Source of the DNA: Thauera sp. JM12B12
GTDB taxonomy: Bacteria; Pseudomonadota; Gammaproteobacteria; Burkholderiales; Rhodocyclaceae
Direction of reading: 5' to 3'
Assembly (NCBI RefSeq): GCF_039614725.1
Contig: NZ_CP154859.1
Span: forward strand, 2,108,001-2,172,000
DNA length: 64,000 bases
The notes below the pieces were generated by a model. That model searched no databases, had not been told where the DNA came from, and saw only the letters and a list, made by a program, of their open reading frames with translations. The translations under genes were made by a program, and so were the position numbers. The first letter of the stretch is position 1. Every line of letters starts with the position of its first letter. Shown one piece after another: positions 44,847 to 53,217 of this stretch.

Positions 44847-45464
44847 AAGGCCAACTTGCCTGAGTACGTCAAGAATCTTTCCTCTGTTTCCCGGCGACCT
44901 GTTTACGAACATCGGGCTCGGATGCGGGCAGGTGAAGATTGCGTACCTCCCCCTATCGAATTGCCTCGCCGCTTTCTGGGCCTTACGTCCGACGAGAACA
45001 ACCGTATCTACGCTTGGCAGCAAAGCCAATAGGCGTGGAAGTGGCCTCAATCCAGCCTCAAGATCCTTTGGCGTGGCCGCTCTAATCCTCTGACCATCGC
45101 CGATGTACCAGGGCACAGCGTTCCAGACTACCGTCCTTTTTCTATCGATCCCGGCCTCGACATTCAGCTCAAAGAAGTTCTTCGCTGTTTCGTCTGGATT
45201 GTCCCGGGACACGAAACGTGAGAAAACCGCCTTACGTCCTGGAGCCTCAAGCAGAAATAGCGTGGTTGCCTCAATCCCGCCGTCCCACGGATCAAAGTAG
45301 GGAACCTGCGCTCCCAAACCCGCTTCCGCCCGAAGCTTTTCAACGAATGCGGTCAGCGGAGCTATGTGTGGGGCGCGAAGCTCTCGCATTCGAGCGGCGA
45401 CTGCCTCGTCAACTCCAAGCAACTTTGGGAGGCCGGGATTCATTCCGATGTTGTCATTCAACAT
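44841..45464 (-). CDS. Uracil-DNA glycosylase-superfamily protein (cassette gene)
   Basis: ATG at 45464 (MLNDNIGMNPGLPKLLG) gives about 207 aa; ATG 45443 is an alternative. The fold markers are FDPWDGGIEATTLFLLEAPG (motif-A-like region), TVVWNAVPWYIGDGQ (WNAVPW, typical of UDG-like families) and FTCPHPSPMFVNR (H-P-S-P, the motif 2 loop). A UDG-like protein could excise or bind uracil-containing phage DNA, but many relatives lack activity. The upstream leader L2 has a -10-like TACACT only about 28 bp before the start codon. Confidence 0.7.
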   Translation of the reverse strand: MLNDNIGMNPGLPKLLGVDEAVAARMRELRAPHIAPLTAFVEKLRAEAGLGAQVPYFDPWDGGIEATTLFLLEAPGRKAVFSRFVSRDNPDETAKNFFELNVEAGIDRKRTVVWNAVPWYIGDGQRIRAATPKDLEAGLRPLPRLLALLPSVDTVVLVGRKAQKAARQFDRGRYAIFTCPHPSPMFVNRSPGNRGKILDVLRQVGLH

Positions 45465-45492
45465 GTTTTGGGCCGCAGCAGTTGCGAACTGA

Positions 45493-45612
45493 AGTGTAAC
45501 AGCGACGGACCGCTCCTGGCCGGTCTGAGACCCGCACTCTTCGCTGCGGCAAGGCGAACCGCCCGCCAGCGTCTCGACCCGCTGGTGTTGTTGAGCTTTT
45601 AGGAGAGCTGCC
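45493..45612 (-). promoter_or_regulatory. Conserved cassette leader L2 with -10-like TACACT
   Basis: On the minus strand: GGCAGCTCTCCT, GGGTCGAGACGCTGG, GGTCTCAGACCGGCCAGGAG, then GCTGTTACACTTCAG. It has the same order and spacing of boxes as L1 and L3. The start codon of the UDG-like gene follows at once, which supports a promoter role. Confidence 0.6.
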
Positions 45613-45681
45613 ACTTAACGTTCACACTGGCTGGCGCCCGGCGAGCGGGCGGAGCCAGCTTGCTGACCGTCGAAGTTGGGC
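45613..45681 (-). repeat. attC site
   Basis: Minus strand: GCCCAAC (R'', RYYYAAC) at 45681-45675 and GTTAAGT (R', GTTRRRY) at 45619-45613. The L arms GCAAGCTGGC and GCCAGCCAG pair. 69 bp. The 3' end of the membrane-protein gene reads into it, as often seen in cassettes. Confidence 0.7.
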
Positions 45682-46250
45682 GCGTTGTTGGGCGGCATCT
45701 CGCTTGCCATGGGTGTGCCCCCTGGCTCGGTGAGAGCTTCCGCAAAGACCGCAACTTGCCTCTGAATTCGACGTGCGAGCAGCGGACAGAGGAGCGCAAT
45801 AACCACGCCTCCAACAAGCCCAACGTATCCAACGAAGCCAAATGGCGCCATCATTGATACTTCGGCCCATGAACCGACTGCGAGCAGAAGATAGGCGGCG
45901 ACGCATCCGTGCAGCAGCAGACTATGACGCTCCGCATCGAACCACTTCTGCATGAGCGCATCACTCTTAGATTCGGAGACTAAACGGAATAGTGCGGGCG
46001 TGAGCTGGCTCGGAATGAACCTTTCAAGAAGCGCCTGGGTTCCCAAACTCGAGATAAGGCCGAAAACGTAAGAGACTACGAGCAGGGGAACCGTAACAAG
46101 AATCGCCCAGGTGCTGGTCTTTGCATACGTCTCCAAGAACGCGAGAAACCCTAATGTGCCGTCCAGAATTAAGAAAACACCGAGAATCTGGAGCGAACCT
46201 ACGCCCAAGAATCCGGAAACCTCTTCGATTGCTGGTTTACTGGATGCCAT
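45615..46250 (-). CDS. Multi-helix inner-membrane protein (cassette gene)
   Basis: This 211-aa protein starts at ATG 46250 (MASSKPAIEEVSGFLGVG). Transmembrane helices are visible at about residues 20-40 (LQILGVFLILDGTLGFLAFL), 47-68 (WAILVTVPLLVVSYVFGLIS), 110-130 (LLLHGCVAAYLLLAVGSWA) and 135-158 (FGFVGYVGLVGGVVIALLCP). The C-terminal 40 residues are polar and encoded partly by the attC site, so they are probably dispensable. It is preceded by a roughly 210-nt untranslated stretch after leader L3. The function is unknown. Confidence 0.65.
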   Translation of the reverse strand: MASSKPAIEEVSGFLGVGSLQILGVFLILDGTLGFLAFLETYAKTSTWAILVTVPLLVVSYVFGLISSLGTQALLERFIPSQLTPALFRLVSESKSDALMQKWFDAERHSLLLHGCVAAYLLLAVGSWAEVSMMAPFGFVGYVGLVGGVVIALLCPLLARRIQRQVAVFAEALTEPGGTPMASEMPPNNAPNFDGQQAGSARSPGASQCER

Positions 46251-46460
46251 TTGCTATGACGACCAACGGGGTTTGGAGTCTCGCTTTTTCCTACTAACAG
46301 CGCGGCAAATTCGGCTACGCTTAAACTCACCGACCGTAACGCATACAGATGGAGGACATCTCCTTGCTGCGCTGGATTCTCACTGCATTCCTTCGACCGG
46401 CACGAGCCCGTCGTCATGCCATGGCTTCAACATAGACGAGCGCCATCGACCCGCAAGTAA

Positions 46461-46592
46461 AATGTAACCGTCACCGGCAGCTCATGGCCGCAGTGAGACC
46501 TCTAACTCCTAACCTTCGCAGCAGTCCGGCAGTCCGACCTCGATAGTCTCAACCCGCCCCGCAACACTCACTAGCGCCTATGAGAAGCTGAC
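46461..46592 (-). promoter_or_regulatory. Conserved cassette leader L3 with -10-like TACATT
   Basis: Minus strand: CGTCAGCTTCTC, GGGTTGAGACTATC, GAGGTCTCACTGCGGCCATG, then GACGGTTACATTTTAC. These boxes correspond to those in L1 and L2. The next start codon is about 210 bp further on, so the leader RNA would be long unless another promoter is used. Confidence 0.55.
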
Positions 46593-46661
46593 GTTCAACG
46601 TCCGAGCTGCGTGACGCGTAACACCACGCCCTTGCGCGCTTGTCTGCGCTAGGGGTTAGAC
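46593..46661 (-). repeat. attC site
   Basis: Minus strand: GTCTAAC (R'') at 46661-46655 and GTTGAAC (R') at 46599-46593 both fit consensus. Arms CCTAGCGCAG and CGCAGCTCGG pair with one unpaired base, the extrahelical feature integrases read. It lies 19 bp after the stop of the lipoprotein gene. Confidence 0.72.
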
Positions 46662-46680
46662 GTCATTGCAGGCATCAGGG

Positions 46681-47271
46681 CTAGTCATGCTTTAAGGCTT
46701 CTGAGACTTCGATGCTCTTACGATTGGCATAAGCGATAGCCTCTTCACCCGTCCTCATGAGCGCGATGCGACGCTCGGCAACGAATGAGCGCACTACATC
46801 AGCAGACTCAGACGCCGCCCTACTGCTGCGGCTCGCGAACTCCGCAGCAGCGGCCTCCACCTTTGCCACCATATCGGGATGGTTTTTAGGCGCGCACAAG
46901 ATTTCAACGACCCCAGCAGACCCCGCAGCGAGAACTCCGACTCCGATGACGACCGGCCCCGCAGCAGCAGCCCCAATTGTGCCCGCAATGTACCCGCTAC
47001 CACCGGTGAGTATCAGGGCGCCACTGCTGTGCGGGACGACCGAAAGGCCAAGTGCTTGCGCTAGCGCAGCGACTACTGCGGCGCTGCCACCTGCCCCACC
47101 ACTGAGGTTCGCCACGACTGCGCTTTGGCTGGGGGCGTACGAGCAAATAATGTCCGTGGGGTGTGCGGTCGATTCCTGAGAGGCTGACAGTGGTGGCTCT
47201 CCTTTCTCACTAGAACAGGAGATGAGCGTAAGTGCTGATAGAACGACAGCGATCTTTTGCGTGTATTTCAT
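46681..47271 (-). CDS. Predicted lipoprotein with Gly-rich hydrophobic segment
   Basis: This 196-aa protein starts at ATG 47271 (MKYTQKIAVVLSALTLISCS): basic n-region, hydrophobic core and L-I-S-C lipobox, so cleavage and lipidation at the cysteine are expected. Residues 55-125 are Gly/Ala-rich and hydrophobic (GGAGGSAAVVAALAQALGLS, GGSGYIAGTIGAAAAGPVVI). The C-terminal 60 residues are a charged helix (FVAERRIALMRTGEEAIAYA). The glycine-zipper pattern resembles that of the 40557-41234 product. It might be a membrane-disrupting protein or an immunity factor; unrecognised. Confidence 0.65.
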   Translation of the reverse strand: MKYTQKIAVVLSALTLISCSSEKGEPPLSASQESTAHPTDIICSYAPSQSAVVANLSGGAGGSAAVVAALAQALGLSVVPHSSGALILTGGSGYIAGTIGAAAAGPVVIGVGVLAAGSAGVVEILCAPKNHPDMVAKVEAAAAEFASRSSRAASESADVVRSFVAERRIALMRTGEEAIAYANRKSIEVSEALKHD

Positions 47272-47397
47272 TACTCATACTCACTTAGGGAGGCGTTGAG
47301 GGAGTTATTGGCGTTGCGGGACAAGGTCTTTCATTTGCTAATCTTTTACTGGCTCGCTTCGACCCGTTGCTGCCGTTGGACTCTTAGGGAAGCTGTC

Positions 47398-47473
47398 ATT
47401 CAACCCTTCATCTCAGGAGCGCCCAACGGAACGAAGTGCTGACTAGGACGTCGCCTGGAGCCGATGGTTAGGC
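47398..47473 (-). repeat. attC-like site abutting IS1634
   Basis: Minus strand: GCCTAAC (R'') at 47473-47467 and GTTGAAT (R') at 47404-47398, both matching consensus; inner arms pair poorly. 76 bp. The IS1634 left end begins inside the R'' core, so the IS inserted exactly at the cassette boundary. Confidence 0.5.
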
Positions 47474-49406
47474 CTCCCGAGTTCGACAGTTACGCTCGCA
47501 AGTGCTTGTTTTTGCTAGATCGCACTTTCAAAAATGCCACTACAACAGCGCCAACTGCTCCGGCGCCGCTGGTTTTTCTATCCCCAATGCATGAAGCACC
47601 TCGTTCTGTTCCGTGCTGAGCGTCGACACCCCCGCCACCGGCTCGCCGCCGTTCAGGCGCACGCGGTGATGCTGGATGCGCTGCAGTTGCTCGAGCGCCC
47701 GCTCGGGCGTGTAGCCCGCATTGGCCGCCTTCAGGCGACTGCGCATCACCCGGTGAAGGATCAGCGCCATGAAGCAGATCGACGCGTGCGCGCGGATCCG
47801 CTCGGGCAGGCGGTGATACACCGGGCCGATCTCGATCTCGGACTTGAGCACCTTGAAACCGCGCTCGATATCGGCGAGCGACTTGTAACGCTGAATCACG
47901 CTCTGCGCGGCGAGGCCCTCGGCGTTGGTGACCAGCAGCAGCTTGCCGTCCATCATTTCGGCAAGACGCTTCGCCTTGTCGTCGATGTGGTAGCTGAAGA
48001 GCTCCTCGCTCAGATCCACCTTGATGATGCGCGACAGGTGCGCTTCGCTGACCGCGTGGTAGAAGCGCGCCTTGGCGCCGCTGTCCGAGAGCTTGCGCCC
48101 TCGGTGCTTCACGCCTTCATCCTGCTCGGTGAGCTTGCCCGACCATTGGTCCGCCTGGCGGATCAGCGCGTCGACACGCTCATTGCGCTGCTCGGTCTTG
48201 GTTGCGGCCGTCGCGGGATCGTGCGCGACCACCAACCGAAGGTCGTTCCAGGTGTGCTCCGAGATGACCTCCTGCGTGGCGCCAGCGCACTGCGCTTCGT
48301 GGAAGGGTTCGAGCAGCTCGATGAACTCGTTGTAGCGCCGACCGGGCACGGCGACGATGAATTCGAGCGGCTTGCCGCTGGCCAAGCGCACGGCCTTCAG
48401 CGCTTCGAGATTGTCCAGGCTGAGCAGCCCCCGGTCGGCCACCAGCACCAGGCGCTGCACCGACGGGAAGCGCTCGAGCACCTGGGTGAGCGTGGGCAGC
48501 AGGGTGCGCGTCTCGGCCGTGTTGCCGTCGAACACCTCGTGGTAGATCGGCAGCCCTTCGGCGGTCTGCACCACACCCAGCATGAACTGGCGGGCAATCA
48601 GCCCCTCCTTGGCCATGCCGTACTGGCGCACGTCGCCGGCCTGCTGGCTGAGTCCTTCGCTTCGGATCGTCGTGAGGTCGTAGAAGACCACCGAGAGATC
48701 CTGATCGATCAGCGGGCGAAGCAGCCCGGCGACCACCGCATCGACCTCGTCCTGATGATCCATCAGCGCATCGAGGCTGCGCAGCAACTGCTGGTGCGTG
48801 ACCGCCTTCGGCCCGAAGTCGGGCAGCGCCACCGTCTGCACCCAGCGCAGCACGCCGAGTTTGGATTCAGGGTCGCACAGGCGGTTGAGCACCATCAGCC
48901 GGATCAGCGCTTCCACGTCCGTGGTGCGGCGCGTACGGCGAAATACCCGCCGCAGCTCCGAGAAGCCCAGCGACTTCCACAGCTCGGTCAGCGCCCACAC
49001 GTTACCGAGTGCCCGCGCGGACTCGAACGACACCGTGGGCGCCGGCGGCTTGGCGCCCATCGGTTCGCGACCGGTGATCTTCAGCAGGCCGTTGATGACC
49101 GCGTCGAGCGACCCATCGACCTGTTCGGCGCGGCCGAGCGTGGCGACGGTGCGCTTCTTCACTCGTCCCGCCTCGTCGCGATAGGACTCGACGAGTTGGA
49201 CGTAGCGGCGGCCTCCGGAGGTGGTGAGCTTGACGTGCATGCCGCCACTTTAGCGACCTACAAAGTGCCGTCAAGTTTGGCGGTGGCTGTTACAAACGTG
49301 CCACCACAGCACTTTTGCGATCATGGCCTTCAAACCCGCGCCGGAACTGGAGTCACTTTCCGAAAAGGCGCGAAAATCGGGGTTAAGTGTCGAACCCTGG
49401 AGGCCT
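47470..49406 (-). mobile_element. IS1634-family insertion sequence
   Basis: The imperfect terminal repeats AGGCCTCCCGAGTTCGACAG (left) and AGGCCTCCAGGGTTCGACAC (right, reverse complement) match at 16 of 20 positions. No target duplication is visible, so one flank may have been deleted. The element carries one intact transposase and truncates the gene on its right. Confidence 0.7.
47540..49240 (-). CDS. IS1634-family transposase
   Basis: This 566-aa protein starts at ATG 49240 (MHVKLTTSGGRRYVQLVESY). The DDE-type core shows VVFYDLTTIRSEG, RLVLVADRGLLSLDNLEAL and, near the end, DIERGFKVLKSEIEIGPVYH followed by RIRAHASICFMALIL, a typical IS1634 C-terminal signature. Length is normal and the frame intact. 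A decayed relative lies at 60028-60502. Confidence 0.92.
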   Translation of the reverse strand: MHVKLTTSGGRRYVQLVESYRDEAGRVKKRTVATLGRAEQVDGSLDAVINGLLKITGREPMGAKPPAPTVSFESARALGNVWALTELWKSLGFSELRRVFRRTRRTTDVEALIRLMVLNRLCDPESKLGVLRWVQTVALPDFGPKAVTHQQLLRSLDALMDHQDEVDAVVAGLLRPLIDQDLSVVFYDLTTIRSEGLSQQAGDVRQYGMAKEGLIARQFMLGVVQTAEGLPIYHEVFDGNTAETRTLLPTLTQVLERFPSVQRLVLVADRGLLSLDNLEALKAVRLASGKPLEFIVAVPGRRYNEFIELLEPFHEAQCAGATQEVISEHTWNDLRLVVAHDPATAATKTEQRNERVDALIRQADQWSGKLTEQDEGVKHRGRKLSDSGAKARFYHAVSEAHLSRIIKVDLSEELFSYHIDDKAKRLAEMMDGKLLLVTNAEGLAAQSVIQRYKSLADIERGFKVLKSEIEIGPVYHRLPERIRAHASICFMALILHRVMRSRLKAANAGYTPERALEQLQRIQHHRVRLNGGEPVAGVSTLSTEQNEVLHALGIEKPAAPEQLALL

Positions 49407-49917
49407 TCGTGTACCTGTGGGCATGCCTAATAATCTCTTCTTCCAAGCGTTGCCGGCACAGGTAAAGGTGCTCTGCGACACGTTCGAACTCCACCCTGTT
49501 TTTGTGTGCTGCCTGTGTGCCAGCGTCTACTCCTTCCACAAATTCGTGGTTATCGATCAGCATTTTCTGAAAACGCGCACAAGCATTGACGTAGCCTTCG
49601 CATGCATCCCGAAGCAATGGGAAATAAACGTGAGAAAGGACCATTGCTTTCCTTGCTTCAATAGGCGACGTCTTCAATTCCGTAAGGCTCATTGCGTTAA
49701 GTTGCCTGCCAAACCATTCCTGGCTGCTTGTTGCCATATCCGCCAGTTCCTCGTACTTTTCACGCAACAAGACACCACGCTTGTGCCGCTTGTCGAGAAT
49801 ATCCCGGAGGATCGAAACAAACTGGGCGATCACTCCACCGGCTATGGCCGACCCAGCAGAGATCAGTGCAATCAGCAATTTCGCATCAGTTTCCATGCTA
49901 ACTATTCTAAAAACCAT
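49330..49917 (-). CDS. Membrane-anchored helical protein, 3' end replaced by IS1634
   Basis: ATG at 49917 (or the ATG seven codons later, METDAKLLIALISAGSAIAG). One N-terminal transmembrane helix (LLIALISAGSAIAGGVIAQF) is followed by a long helical cytoplasmic part (HKRGVLLREKYEELADMATS, ARFQKMLIDNHEFVEGVD). From 49406 downwards the frame is encoded by the IS end (ASRVRHLTPIFAPFRK...), about 25 foreign residues replacing the original end. Layouts with a single TM helix and helical body occur in many small membrane sensors; the function is unknown. Confidence 0.6.
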   Translation of the reverse strand: MVFRIVSMETDAKLLIALISAGSAIAGGVIAQFVSILRDILDKRHKRGVLLREKYEELADMATSSQEWFGRQLNAMSLTELKTSPIEARKAMVLSHVYFPLLRDACEGYVNACARFQKMLIDNHEFVEGVDAGTQAAHKNRVEFERVAEHLYLCRQRLEEEIIRHAHRYTKASRVRHLTPIFAPFRKVTPVPARV

Positions 49918-50212
49918 TGTCGCAGCTCAGTTTGTGGCTAAAGACTTGTTTTTCTGAGCGAAAAGGACGTACGGATCCTGACATCACAAACAGGAAGTTT
50001 AGCAAATCTGGGGCTTCTCAGGCTTTGACACAGCCTGGACCTGTTGCCGGCGTTGAGCCTTGAGGAAACTTGTCGCTCACCGTTTGAGCCAAGCTGCCCG
50101 TGGAGGCGCCCAACTTAATTTCATGCTAATAAAACCAGCCGCAACACTCTGATTTAGAATTATCAAGATGCGTTCCGTGAAAAATCGGTGGAGCTGAGTT
50201 TCTTACACCGCG
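49918..50212. other. Intergenic with partial cassette leader
   Basis: At 50033-50080 the minus strand reads GACAAGTTTCCT, GGCTCAACGCCGGCAACAGG, the proximal part of the cassette leader. Next to it, GGCTCAAACGGTGAGC looks like a decayed R' core. No distal leader box or -10 follows. Confidence 0.45.
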
Positions 50213-51259
50213 TTACGGAATCTGCACTGAGGCTGCAGGGTCGCTTAATCGTAACGGAACCCTTCTGCATACTCTCTCATCGAGTCTCAATCTGCCGATA
50301 ACCACTTCCCCGGAATAATAGATAAAAGCAAACTTCGCTCCCAGCGCTATGCTTTCTTCCAGATCTTTGCACTTTTCAGAAGCAAGCTTTATTCTGAAGA
50401 AATTTTCGTATTCATTTCGATCATAAACCAAGTTGCTTGGAAGCCTAAAACTGATCGTTAACTCGTCCCTACCTGTCCTCTGAACAGAATAAAGCTGCGT
50501 TACTGAGTCAATCATTATTGGGCCGCGCGACTTGAATTCTGAGACGGAACTGTTCAAGTAATCATCCAGCTTACTTCGATCTTGTTCCACTAGAAGTTTA
50601 TATCCATAAAAACCAACCATGATTATTAGCACTGAAAGAACTGCGATAATTACCGTCAGCAACTTACTACTTATCCAGTCTTCAGAACTAGCCTCTTTAT
50701 CATCGCAAGCGCCTTCAGGGTTGATCTCATTCTTGGCGTTCTGCTCTTTTAGTCTTTGAACGCGCCACGCAATATATTTAGATGAAGCAAGGTCTGTATT
50801 TCCTTCTGCATCAACAAGCGCTCGTGCCCAAAGGGCGCCAATGGTCCGGTTCTCCGACACCTCTGTCAGGGCTTCCTGATAGTAGAGATCATAATCCTCT
50901 TCAAAATCTATGCCTTGATTAGTTGTCGCACTCCTTTTCTCACCAGAGCTCACTTTGGTCAATAGACGAAATAGCAGAAGCGAAGAAATAAAAGCATAGG
51001 GCACATCTACGATACTATGCGAAGACGCGGAAATGCCGTGCTCACTGAGGAACAATCTGGCTAGATAGATCCTCAAGAATAATGCAAGGCCTAGTGAAAT
51101 AAAAAAATAAACAAAAGAAAGGACATAGGCTGTAAAACGGCGCGCGGGACCACCACCCATAAAGGAAAATCTTAGCGTCAATGCAGCTCCAACGGCAAGC
51201 AGCATCATGACAGCGAGAGTTATCAAAGGCGTGAGGTATATATTATGACTCATACTCAT
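50213..51259 (-). CDS. Integral membrane protein with soluble C-terminal domain
   Basis: This 348-aa protein starts at ATG 51259 (MSMSHNIYLTPLITLAVMML). TM helices are at about 10-30, 40-65 (RRFTAYVLSFVYFFISLGLA) and 85-105 (VPYAFISSLLLFRLL). A cytosolic segment with DYDLYYQEALTEVSENRTIG and ALWARALVDAEGNTDLASSK resembles SEL1-like or GYF-type stretches. A fourth TM (LLTVIIAVLSVLIIMVGFYG) precedes an extracytoplasmic domain with two Cys (SEKCKDLEES, DERVCRRVPL). It is AT-richer than the flanks. The family is not recognised; a membrane sensor or effector is possible. Confidence 0.65.
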   Translation of the reverse strand: MSMSHNIYLTPLITLAVMMLLAVGAALTLRFSFMGGGPARRFTAYVLSFVYFFISLGLALFLRIYLARLFLSEHGISASSHSIVDVPYAFISSLLLFRLLTKVSSGEKRSATTNQGIDFEEDYDLYYQEALTEVSENRTIGALWARALVDAEGNTDLASSKYIAWRVQRLKEQNAKNEINPEGACDDKEASSEDWISSKLLTVIIAVLSVLIIMVGFYGYKLLVEQDRSKLDDYLNSSVSEFKSRGPIMIDSVTQLYSVQRTGRDELTISFRLPSNLVYDRNEYENFFRIKLASEKCKDLEESIALGAKFAFIYYSGEVVIGRLRLDERVCRRVPLRLSDPAASVQIP

Positions 51260-51389
51260 CTTCTTTATCTAAATAAGATGATTTTTCGGCAGATTCGGGG
51301 GCGTTTTTACATTCCTGAAGACCTGTGAGATACGAGGCACGAAGCGTCGACGCAACTCTTGAGGTTGAACGTGCGTTAGAAAAAATTTC

Positions 51390-51998
51390 CTAAGTGTCAA
51401 AATACTCTACAGCTTTACCGACGTTATCTCTCAATAGAGCTGTGGCCGCTGGGCTGGCATAGACCACTGCGCAGTAACGATTGCTCACGATAGAAAGAGA
51501 CCTAAAGGCCAGTTCTTTTTTTGGCACATCAATCGGCGGCACAACATCATGGTCCAGCCAGTTAAAATAGCAAACAAGGTCAATGCTTTTGCATTCTCTG
51601 GGTCCATACTTCGACTCCTTCAGGAGTTTCTCAGCGTAGAGAGAACAGCGCCTCACAATCTCAGAAAACGCAATATCCTTTGGCGTGTAGTGTTCGATTA
51701 GTTCGCTATAATCTTTTGCCGACTCTGCTGCTGCAATTCTTTTTCTGAATTCGTCATTTCTGCGGCGTCCCTCATCGAGCAGTTCCTTAACTTGAAAACC
51801 TGCATCACGGAATGCGACGTCCACGGGCTCCTGCGCCTCTGTCATCTCCTCTTTTTTGAAACAAACACGAAGCGCCTGAAGAAGGCGCCTGACAACCCAT
51901 TTTTCTCGATTTAATTTTTCTGGGTTACTGAAGAAAGCTAGCGATTCTTTCAGGGCTTGAATGCGTTCGATTCTCCAAGCATTTTGCATATCGCTCAT
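51390..51998 (-). CDS. Hypothetical soluble protein
   Basis: This 202-aa protein starts at ATG 51998 (MSDMQNAWRIERIQALKESL). It is mostly helical: LNREKWVVRRLLQALRVCFK, VKELLDEGRRRNDEFRKRIA. A more structured end (AFRSLSIVSNRYCAVVYASP) follows. No membrane segment or catalytic motif is visible. Before the IS5 insertion its ATG overlapped the stop of the GNAT gene (ATGA), so the two worked as a pair. The function is unknown. Confidence 0.65.
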   Translation of the reverse strand: MSDMQNAWRIERIQALKESLAFFSNPEKLNREKWVVRRLLQALRVCFKKEEMTEAQEPVDVAFRDAGFQVKELLDEGRRRNDEFRKRIAAAESAKDYSELIEHYTPKDIAFSEIVRRCSLYAEKLLKESKYGPRECKSIDLVCYFNWLDHDVVPPIDVPKKELAFRSLSIVSNRYCAVVYASPAATALLRDNVGKAVEYFDT

Positions 51999-52053
51999 TC
52001 TTCTTTACGCCTTACGATGTTTGACTTGAACGGCGCCGTAAGGCTTCCGCTAG

Positions 52054-53217
52054 GGAAGCTCTGATCTATTCATAGCCGGTAAAATACTGAGGTCATAATT
52101 CGCGCTGCCACCATGAAGCAAACGACCTTCGCCTCGCTGGCTTTCGAGCGGAAGAAGAAACAGACGCGCCGGGAGCGCTTCCTGGCCGAGATGGAGAAGG
52201 TCGTGCCTTGGGCAGCGCTGCTGGCAGTAATCGAGCCGCACTACCCGACGACGGGCCGACGCGGGCGTCCGCCGATGCCGCTTGCGACGATGCTGCGGAT
52301 CTACTTCATGCAGCAGTGGTACGCGCTGTCGGATCCGGCGATGGAAGATGCGCTCTACGAGGTCGAGTCGATGCGCCGCTTTGCTGGGCTGGACCTCACC
52401 GACGACGCGATGCCCGACGAGACGACGATCCTCAAGTTCCGCCACCTGCTCGAGAAGCATGCGCTGACCGGGCAGATGATGAACATCATCAACGACACCC
52501 TTGAACAGCGCGGGCTGCTTCTCAAGGGCGGCACGATGGTCGACGCCACGATCATCCATGCGCCCCCCTCGACGAAGAACCGGGACAAGCAGCGCGACCC
52601 CGAGATGCATCAGACCAAGAAGGGCAACCAGTGGTACTTCGGCATGAAGGTCCACGTGGGTGCCGACGTCAATTCCGGGCTCGTGCATACCGTATCCGTG
52701 ACGCCTGCCAACGTCTCGGACATCAACCAGTTGCCGCACCTGGTGCGTGAAGATGACCGGGCGGTGTTCGGCGACAAGGGCTACGTGAACAACAAGCTCA
52801 AGCGTCTGGTCCGCAAGGCGGGCCTGTTCTGGGGCGTCTCGCTCAAGGCCAGCAAGCAGCACCCGCTGACCGAGGCGAACAAGCGCTTCAACCACAAGAT
52901 GTCCTCGATCCGTGCTCGGGTCGAGCACGTGTTTCGCGTCATCAAGCGCCAGTTCGGCTACACGAAGGTGCGCTACAAGGGGATCGCGAAGAACGCCGCC
53001 CAGGTGTTCTCGCTGATCGGTTTGACCAACCTTTACTTGGCGAGGCGCGCCTTGATGAATTGATAGGCGAAATCCGCCCGCTGCGCCCGAAAATGGGCGC
53101 TCGGGGCCTGAAAGGCCTCGAAAAACAGCGGAAGAAGCGGAAAAATCGATCATCGGGGTCAGTGGAACCGGCTGGCTTGGGTGAGCGTGCTCAGAGCGTC
53201 AATTGATCAGGGATTCC
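52054..53217 (+). mobile_element. IS5-family insertion sequence, complete
   Basis: Terminal repeats GGAAGCTCTGATCTATTC (left) and GGAATCCCTGATCAATTG (right, reverse complement) flank a 1164-bp element. CTAG duplications at 52050-52053 and 53218-53221 fit the YTAR target of the IS5 subgroup. It splits the end of the GNAT gene. Confidence 0.9.
52113..53063 (+). CDS. IS5-family transposase
   Basis: This 316-aa protein starts at ATG 52113 (MKQTTFASLAFERKKKQTRR). The IS5 features are the N-terminal DUF772-like region (PPMPLATMLRIYFMQQWYAL), the catalytic Asp in MVDATIIHAPPSTKN, the second in RAVFGDKGYVNN, and the final Glu region in SIRARVEHVFRVIKRQFGYT. The frame is full-length, so the element is probably functional. 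Confidence 0.95.
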   Translation: MKQTTFASLAFERKKKQTRRERFLAEMEKVVPWAALLAVIEPHYPTTGRRGRPPMPLATMLRIYFMQQWYALSDPAMEDALYEVESMRRFAGLDLTDDAMPDETTILKFRHLLEKHALTGQMMNIINDTLEQRGLLLKGGTMVDATIIHAPPSTKNRDKQRDPEMHQTKKGNQWYFGMKVHVGADVNSGLVHTVSVTPANVSDINQLPHLVREDDRAVFGDKGYVNNKLKRLVRKAGLFWGVSLKASKQHPLTEANKRFNHKMSSIRARVEHVFRVIKRQFGYTKVRYKGIAKNAAQVFSLIGLTNLYLARRALMN

